This document shows positions 59,131 through 64,000 of a DNA stretch of 64,000 bases, piece by piece. Each line of letters starts with the position of its first letter. Positions within the stretch are counted from its first letter, which is position 1. The DNA comes from Methanomassiliicoccaceae archaeon (lineage in GTDB: Archaea; Thermoplasmatota; Thermoplasmata; Methanomassiliicoccales; Methanomethylophilaceae), in contig JAEEOP010000006.1 in assembly GCA_016284295.1 (NCBI GenBank), positions 62,001-126,000 on the forward strand. The letters run 5' to 3'. The notes below the pieces were generated by a model. The model did not search any database. It was not told where the DNA came from and saw only the letters and a program-made list of their open reading frames with translations. A program made the translations under genes and the position numbers.

Positions 59131-59922
59131 ATGATGTATGGAAAGAGCATTCGTATGGAAAGGATAACCGACAGGAAGACAGGTAACGCGGTCATCGTCC
59201 CGATGGACCACGGTATTTCGGTAGGACCGGTCAACGGACTCATCGACATGAGGTCCACGGTCGACGACGTCTCGAACGGAGGGGCCACGGCCGTCCTCAT
59301 GCACAAGGGACTCATCAGGTACTCCTACCGTCAGTCCGGAAGGGACGTCGGTCTGATCATGCACCTCTCCGCCTCCACAGACCTTGGACCCACGAGGAAC
59401 AGCAAGGTCCAGATCACCACCATCGAGGAGGCGATCAAATACGGTGCGGACGCGGTATCCATACACATCAACTTCGGATCGGAGGACGAACCCACCATGC
59501 TCGAGCAGGCCGGAAAGGTCGCCGAGCAATGCAACGACTGGGGGATGCCTCTCATCGTGATGGCCTACCCCAGGGGACCCGAGATCAGGAACTCCTTCGA
59601 CCCCGATGCCATCGCACACTGCGCCAGGGCATCCGCAGAGATCGGCGCGGATATCGTCAAAGTCAGCTACACCGGCGACATCGACTCCTTCAAGGAGGTC
59701 TGCAAGGGAGCGCTCGCGCCCATCGTCATCGCCGGCGGACCCAAGATGGATTCCGACATGGATATCCTGAACATGGTCCACGACTCCATCGAGGCCGGAG
59801 GGCACGGAGTGTCCATCGGAAGGAACGTGTTCCAGAACAAGAACGTCATGGGCATAACCAAGGCGATCTCCAGCATCGTGCTGGACGGCTTCTCCGTAGA
59901 GGAAGCGGCCAAATTCATTTGA
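59131..59922 (+). CDS. 2-amino-3,7-dideoxy-D-threo-hept-6-ulosonate (ADH) synthase, AroA'
   Basis: A 263-residue class I aldolase of the archaeal AroA' type. It begins GKSIRMERITDRKTGNAVIVPMDHGISVGPV, which is characteristic, and carries a candidate Schiff-base Lys in GADIVKVSYTGD. It joins a 6-deoxy-5-ketofructose phosphate with aspartate semialdehyde, the archaeal way into 3-dehydroquinate without DAHP synthase. The DHQ synthase II gene follows after 8 bases. The start may be the first or second Met. Confidence 0.95.
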   Translation: MMYGKSIRMERITDRKTGNAVIVPMDHGISVGPVNGLIDMRSTVDDVSNGGATAVLMHKGLIRYSYRQSGRDVGLIMHLSASTDLGPTRNSKVQITTIEEAIKYGADAVSIHINFGSEDEPTMLEQAGKVAEQCNDWGMPLIVMAYPRGPEIRNSFDPDAIAHCARASAEIGADIVKVSYTGDIDSFKEVCKGALAPIVIAGGPKMDSDMDILNMVHDSIEAGGHGVSIGRNVFQNKNVMGITKAISSIVLDGFSVEEAAKFI

Positions 59923-59930
59923 GTGATAGG

Positions 59931-60944
59931 ATGAAGAAGCTCATAGTAAGGGCCGACAGGCCCGAGGACCAGAACAGAAGGAAGGACTACGTCACCCACG
60001 GGTTGGAATCGGGTTTCACCAGTTTCATCCTCAGGAAGGGCGACGAGGATCTCGAGAACCTTGGGAAGATGGATGTCATCTACACGGAGGACGGCAGATT
60101 CCTGGACGACAGCTATGAGCTCGTGGACATCGACACCCCCGAGACGCAGGCCCACGCCATGTCCCTCGCAGGGAAGAAGAAGGCAGTCATCGTCACGACA
60201 TCGGACTGGACCATCATCCCGCTGGAGAACATGATCGCCAAGTTCGGCGGCACCGGCACGGAGATCCTGGCCTGCGCGTCAGACCCCGAGGAGGGCAAGC
60301 TCTTCCTCACAACCATGGAGAAGGGAGTGGACGGCATCGTAATCGACGTTGATAATCCCCTGATGGTCCGCAAGTTCGGTGACACGCTCTCCGGCAACGG
60401 CCACGAGTGCCTCACCGAAGTGACGGTCACTGCCGTCAAGGCCGTGGAGATGGGCGACAGGGTTTGCATAGACACATGCAGCATGATGATCCCCGGGGAG
60501 GGGATGCTCATCGGCTCTTACTCGAACTGCCTGTTCCTGATCCAGTCGGAGAGCGAGGACAACGGATACGTCGCCAGCAGGCCCTTCAGGGTCAATGCGG
60601 GAGCGGTTCATTCCTACATGGAGGTCCCCGGAGGAGGGACCAGATACCTCTCCGAGATCAGCGCGGGGGACACCGTCCTCCTGTGCGACAAGGAAGGCAA
60701 CACCAGGATCGCGGCCGTCGGAAGGTGCAAGGTCGAGAAGAGGCCCCTGCTGATGGTCACCGCCACGGACGGCAAGAGGGAGTACACAGTCATGCTCCAG
60801 AACGCGGAGACGATCAAGATGGTCGGTCCCGAAGGCGCCAAATCCGTCACCAAGGTCGTGCCCGGGGACAAGCTCCTCGCTAAGCTGGACACCGGAGGCA
60901 GGCACTTCGGAATGGCGATCGAAGAGACCATCTCGGAGAAGTAA
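59931..60944 (+). CDS. 3-dehydroquinate synthase II, AroB'
   Basis: A 337-residue DHQ synthase II starting at the ATG at 59931 (MKKLIVRADRPED); the 471-aa track ORF extends upstream through the ADH synthase gene. Family stretches: TTSDWTIIPLENMIA, GVDGIVIDVDNP, GDRVCIDTCSMMIPGEGMLIGS and FRVNAGAVHSYMEVPGG. It performs NAD-dependent deamination and cyclisation of ADH to 3-dehydroquinate. GAGTGATAGG just upstream provides a Shine-Dalgarno. Confidence 0.95.
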   Translation: MKKLIVRADRPEDQNRRKDYVTHGLESGFTSFILRKGDEDLENLGKMDVIYTEDGRFLDDSYELVDIDTPETQAHAMSLAGKKKAVIVTTSDWTIIPLENMIAKFGGTGTEILACASDPEEGKLFLTTMEKGVDGIVIDVDNPLMVRKFGDTLSGNGHECLTEVTVTAVKAVEMGDRVCIDTCSMMIPGEGMLIGSYSNCLFLIQSESEDNGYVASRPFRVNAGAVHSYMEVPGGGTRYLSEISAGDTVLLCDKEGNTRIAAVGRCKVEKRPLLMVTATDGKREYTVMLQNAETIKMVGPEGAKSVTKVVPGDKLLAKLDTGGRHFGMAIEETISEK

Positions 60945-62225
60945 ATGAGGGTCTGCACCACGTACGGCTCCGACATGCCCATAAGGAAGGGCTCGGAGAT
61001 GCACGAGATCCGCCTAGACGTCTTCGACGGGATCCCCGACGGCGTGGGTGACGAGTCATTAGTCACCCTGTGCGGGAAGGACATATCCATCATACCCAAG
61101 GACTTCAAGGGCCTGGTGGACGTAGGCGACAGTCTCATCAAGACAGAGCACAGGAAGATCAGGTCCATCCACGATTTCGAGAGGACCCCTTCCGCCGACG
61201 AGATCGTCGGGATGCTGTCGGAGGGCGACCAGGAGATTTCCAAAGGAGCCTTCGTGGCATCGTCGTTCAAGGATCTGAAATCAATACTGGACGCATCCAG
61301 GAGGCTGGACAGGAAGCACGTCCTGCTGGGGATGGGCAAGATCGGGGAGGTCACCCGCATCAGGCAGAGGGTCCTGGGGAACGAGTTCTCGTTCGGATAC
61401 CACGGCGTATCCACCGCCCCCGGCCAGCTGAGCGCCGACGAGATGGAGGAACTCGGCGACGACTGCGTGCTGACAGGGATAACCGGACATCCGCTCTCCC
61501 ACTCTAAGTCACCGGCCATGCAGTCCGCGGCCATGAAGGCCGCCGGGATCAATGGAAGGTATCTCACATTCGACTCCCCCGACCTCGAAGGCGTAGAGGA
61601 TGTAATCCTCGGTTACAATATCAGGGGCATCAACGTCACGATCCCCTACAAGCAGGAGATCATGTCCCATCTGGACCACATCTCCGGAGCGGCCGTGTCG
61701 GCCGGTGCCGTCAACACCATCGTCAACGACAACGGCAAGCTCATAGGCCACAACACCGATGTGGTCGGCATCGCATACACCCTCAGGGACATAGAGACGT
61801 CCGGCGCCAAGGCCGTGGTCCTCGGATCCGGCGGAGCCGCCAGGGCCGCGGTGTTCGAGCTCGGCGCGCTGGGATGCAAGATGAGCATCTCCGCCAGGAA
61901 CGCCGACGCGGCATCGGCGCTGTGCAGGGACTTCGGCATCGAGAACGGGAATTTCGGCATAGAGGATGCGGACATAGTCGTCAACTGCACGCCGATCGGG
62001 ATCGTGGAAGGGAAATATCCTGCGGATATCACCAAGCTCCATGAGGGACAGACGGTGTTCGACATGGTCTACGGCAGGAGCACCCCCATACTGGAGACGG
62101 CCCGCATCAGAGGATGCACATGCATGGACGGCTCCGACATGCTCGTCGGGCAGGGTGCGGAATCGTTCAGGCTCTGGTTCGGCAGGAAGCCGGACATCGA
62201 TGCGATGAAGGATGCATTGAGATGA
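60945..62225 (+). CDS. aroDE: Fused 3-dehydroquinate dehydratase (type I) / shikimate dehydrogenase
   Basis: A 426-residue fusion. Residues 1-170 are type I dehydroquinase, short for the family: EIRLDVF, RSIHDFERTP with the catalytic His, and KGAFVASSF with the Schiff-base Lys. Residues 175-426 are shikimate dehydrogenase: GHPLSHSKSPAMQ, INVTIPYKQEI with the catalytic Lys, GHNTDVVG and the NADP loop VLGSGGAARAAV. It converts dehydroquinate to shikimate in two steps. The ATG follows the previous stop directly and its end overlaps the shikimate kinase start (ATGA). The AroDE order is the plant-type arrangement. Confidence 0.93.
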   Translation: MRVCTTYGSDMPIRKGSEMHEIRLDVFDGIPDGVGDESLVTLCGKDISIIPKDFKGLVDVGDSLIKTEHRKIRSIHDFERTPSADEIVGMLSEGDQEISKGAFVASSFKDLKSILDASRRLDRKHVLLGMGKIGEVTRIRQRVLGNEFSFGYHGVSTAPGQLSADEMEELGDDCVLTGITGHPLSHSKSPAMQSAAMKAAGINGRYLTFDSPDLEGVEDVILGYNIRGINVTIPYKQEIMSHLDHISGAAVSAGAVNTIVNDNGKLIGHNTDVVGIAYTLRDIETSGAKAVVLGSGGAARAAVFELGALGCKMSISARNADAASALCRDFGIENGNFGIEDADIVVNCTPIGIVEGKYPADITKLHEGQTVFDMVYGRSTPILETARIRGCTCMDGSDMLVGQGAESFRLWFGRKPDIDAMKDALR

Positions 62226-63037
62226 CTGGATACGGAATTTCACACGGAGCGGTGTCGGTCATGAACGCGATACCGTGCGGCATAGGATCGACCATCGGCA
62301 TAGACCTGAGGACCGAGGCGACATACGAGCCAGCGGAGAGCACGGACATAGAGCTTGTAGGTAGACCCGAGCTGAGCACGGACCTGGTCCGCACATGCGT
62401 CAGGAACACCTTGGAGGTCATCGGCATCGAACCCGAACCGTACAGGCTGAAGGTCGAATGCGCCGTGCCCCCGTCGATGGGTCTGAAGAGCTCGAGTGCA
62501 GTATGCAACGCTGTCATCTCAGCAGTTCTGGACCACTACGGCGCCCGCAGGGACCCGGTGGACATCGTCAGGCTCGGAACGGTCTGCGCCAAGGAGTGCG
62601 GAGTGACCATAACCGGCGCCTTCGACGACGCGTGCGGATGCTTCTTCGGCGGACTGGTCGTCACCGACAACAGGACGAACGAGATCCTCCTTAGCAAGGA
62701 GATCCCGGAATACGACGTCATCGTCTGCCTCCCGAAGAGATCCATCCTGAAGAGCAAGGTCCCCGTGGACAGGTACAGGGTGCTGAAGGACGAATACGAA
62801 TCCATGGTCCCCCTGATCGAGAACAACTACCTGGAAGTGATGTCCAGGAACGGGAAGCACATCGAATCGATCATAGGGAAGGACAACGACATAGTCGAGA
62901 GGGCGATGGCCGCTGGAGCATTGTCCGCCGGGATCACCGGCACAGGACCAGCCATCGCGATCATCGCCGAACCAGGATCGGGCAAGAGCATATCCGAGGG
63001 GCTCGGCTGCGAATGCATACTCACAAGGACGAGATAA
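62222..63037 (+). CDS. aroK: Shikimate kinase, archaeal GHMP type
   Basis: A 271-residue GHMP-superfamily kinase starting at 62222 (MTGYGISHGAVSVMNAIPCG), in a 4-base overlap with aroDE. The ATP motif is VPPSMGLKSSSAVCNAV, and the C-terminal GITGTGPAIAII matches motif III. This family replaces the P-loop shikimate kinase in many archaea and makes shikimate 3-phosphate. The following aroA starts two bases after the stop. The track ORF is 108 bases too long. Confidence 0.94.
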   Translation: MTGYGISHGAVSVMNAIPCGIGSTIGIDLRTEATYEPAESTDIELVGRPELSTDLVRTCVRNTLEVIGIEPEPYRLKVECAVPPSMGLKSSSAVCNAVISAVLDHYGARRDPVDIVRLGTVCAKECGVTITGAFDDACGCFFGGLVVTDNRTNEILLSKEIPEYDVIVCLPKRSILKSKVPVDRYRVLKDEYESMVPLIENNYLEVMSRNGKHIESIIGKDNDIVERAMAAGALSAGITGTGPAIAIIAEPGSGKSISEGLGCECILTRTR

Positions 63038-63038
63038 G

Positions 63039-64000
63039 ATGGACATGGAATTCCGCGGAGGCAGCACTGTAGGGACGATGTACGTCCCGCCGTCCAAGAG
63101 CTACACACACAGGGCGATACTCATGGCCGCCCTGTCAGGCGGAAGATGCCTGATATCGAACCCTCTGGATTCCTTCGACACCAGGGCCACCGCGGATGCG
63201 GTGAGGTCCATGGGCGCGAAAGTCACTGAGACAGAGGATGGGCTGATCATAGAATCCAAAGGACTGCACGCACCCGACCGCATCGTCGATGTGATGAACT
63301 CCGGCACCACGATGAGGCTCATGACGGGGATAGCCGCGCTGTTCGATTCCCCTGTGACGATAACCGGCGACGAGTCCATCAGGAAGAGGCCCATGGGCCC
63401 GCTGCTGGCCGCCCTGGAGGGATGCGGCGTGGAATGCTCGTCCAACGACGGCAAGGCCCCGATCATCATCAAAGGGCCGGTGAAAGGAGATACCATTGAC
63501 ATCGACGGGAGCATGAGCTCCCAGTTCGTATCATCCATGCTGATGATGTCACCGCTCATCGGAAGGCCTATGGGCGTCCGCATCGTCGGGAAGATGGTCT
63601 CCAGGCCTTACGTGGACATCACGCTCTCGATGATGAGGGCTTTCGGCATCGAGGTGCAGGAGACAGACGATGGATTCCATATCGAGCCCCAGCAATACAA
63701 GCCGCGCGACTACGCGGTGCCATCCGATTTCTCATCGTCAGCGTTCCCGCTGGTCGCCGGAGGGCTCTCCGGCAGAGTCACGGTCAACGGACTGGACCTG
63801 AACGACCCCCAGGGCGACAAGCGCATCATCGACATCCTGAAGAAGGTCGGATGCGACGTGGAGATCTCAGGAGACACGATCACATGCTACAATCAGGGAA
63901 GACCCCGCGCATGCGACGTGGACATGTCGGAGATACCCGACCTGTTCCCGATCGTCGCGGTGCTCATGAGCACTGCCGAAGGCACCAGCAGGCTATACGG
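63039..64000 (+). CDS. aroA: 5-enolpyruvylshikimate-3-phosphate synthase (partial, C-terminus outside window)
   Basis: The open frame from the ATG at 63039 (MDMEFRGGSTVG) reaches the window end with about 320 codons, and the ORF track omits it for lack of a stop. EPSP synthase motifs are present: PPSKSYTHRAILMAAL, NSGTTMRLMTG, RKRPMGPLLAAL and SSQFVSSMLMMSPL. The usual length is about 430 residues, so roughly a quarter is missing. It makes EPSP from shikimate 3-phosphate and phosphoenolpyruvate; chorismate synthase would be expected next. Confidence 0.95.
   Translation, partial: MDMEFRGGSTVGTMYVPPSKSYTHRAILMAALSGGRCLISNPLDSFDTRATADAVRSMGAKVTETEDGLIIESKGLHAPDRIVDVMNSGTTMRLMTGIAALFDSPVTITGDESIRKRPMGPLLAALEGCGVECSSNDGKAPIIIKGPVKGDTIDIDGSMSSQFVSSMLMMSPLIGRPMGVRIVGKMVSRPYVDITLSMMRAFGIEVQETDDGFHIEPQQYKPRDYAVPSDFSSSAFPLVAGGLSGRVTVNGLDLNDPQGDKRIIDILKKVGCDVEISGDTITCYNQGRPRACDVDMSEIPDLFPIVAVLMSTAEGTSRLY

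Noticed and set aside
1-64000. CRISPR arrays, insertion sequences, prophage or replication origin
   Set aside because: No regularly spaced short repeats, transposase or integrase genes, or Orc1/Cdc6 with origin boxes were found by eye.

Overview
The window looks like chromosome from a methanogenic archaeon of the Methanomassiliicoccales (Thermoplasmata), perhaps a host-associated member of the Methanomethylophilaceae. This placement is inference. What supports it: a complete coenzyme F430 (cfb) operon, the archaeal AroA'/AroB' entry to the shikimate pathway with a GHMP-type shikimate kinase, a thermosome next to a bacterial-type GrpE-DnaK-DnaJ set, Kae1, fibrillarin, the bifunctional NADP phosphatase/NAD kinase, and many leaderless promoters (a TATA box about 25 bases before the start codon). 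Gene density is high and no insertion sequence, CRISPR array or prophage was seen.

Layout. 1-4425 (-): the first 1475 codons of a giant secreted SGNH-hydrolase protein with a repetitive helical rod; it is absent from the ORF track because it runs off the window. 4.6-9.4 kb: a YczE-like membrane protein, tRNA-Leu, a small hypothetical gene and an asymmetric heterodimeric ABC exporter. 9.5-17.3 kb: a degenerate phosphohexomutase, a JAMM protein, NADP phosphatase/NAD kinase, fibrillarin, Nudix, uS15, a DHH/RecJ-like protein and Kae1. 17.3-22.4 kb: a zinc-ribbon frame running through tRNA-Val, an AGCS sodium/amino-acid symporter, proB-proA and tRNA-Ser. 22.4-30.4 kb: an accessory-looking stretch with an AT-richer zinc-ribbon gene, a decayed VbhA/Fic locus, an MFS exporter, a VanX-like dipeptidase, an intact class II Fic protein, a membrane-anchored flavodoxin and DUF169. 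30.4-35.7 kb: chaperone cluster. 35.8-38.0 kb: glutamine synthetase III with an in-frame TGA and a frameshift. 38.0-43.7 kb: membrane proteins, apt, and a TetR/P1B-ATPase pair around a 27-bp operator-like palindrome, then a tRNA (probably Arg). 43.7-50.2 kb: cfbC-A-E-D-B facing hypE across a NikR-like inverted repeat. 50.3-54.2 kb: an amino-acid ABC transporter whose permease carries three tandem substrate-binding domains. 54.3-57.8 kb: TrpB2, an anchored transglutaminase-like protein and a frameshifted small membrane protein. 58.0-64.0 kb: the shikimate/chorismate operon, leaving the window inside aroA.

How the genes work together. The cfb operon makes the nickel tetrapyrrole of methyl-coenzyme M reductase. 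hypE, which helps build the [NiFe]-hydrogenase centre, lies divergently across the same putative nickel operator. The final operon runs from ADH synthase and DHQ synthase II through fused AroDE, AroK and AroA, headed by chorismate mutase/prephenate dehydrogenase. TrpB2 is also near. Several genes carry one-base lesions (glnN, the small gene at 57.5 kb, possibly the zinc-ribbon gene at 17.4 kb). These could be real decay or consensus errors in the assembly, and read-level checking would separate the two.
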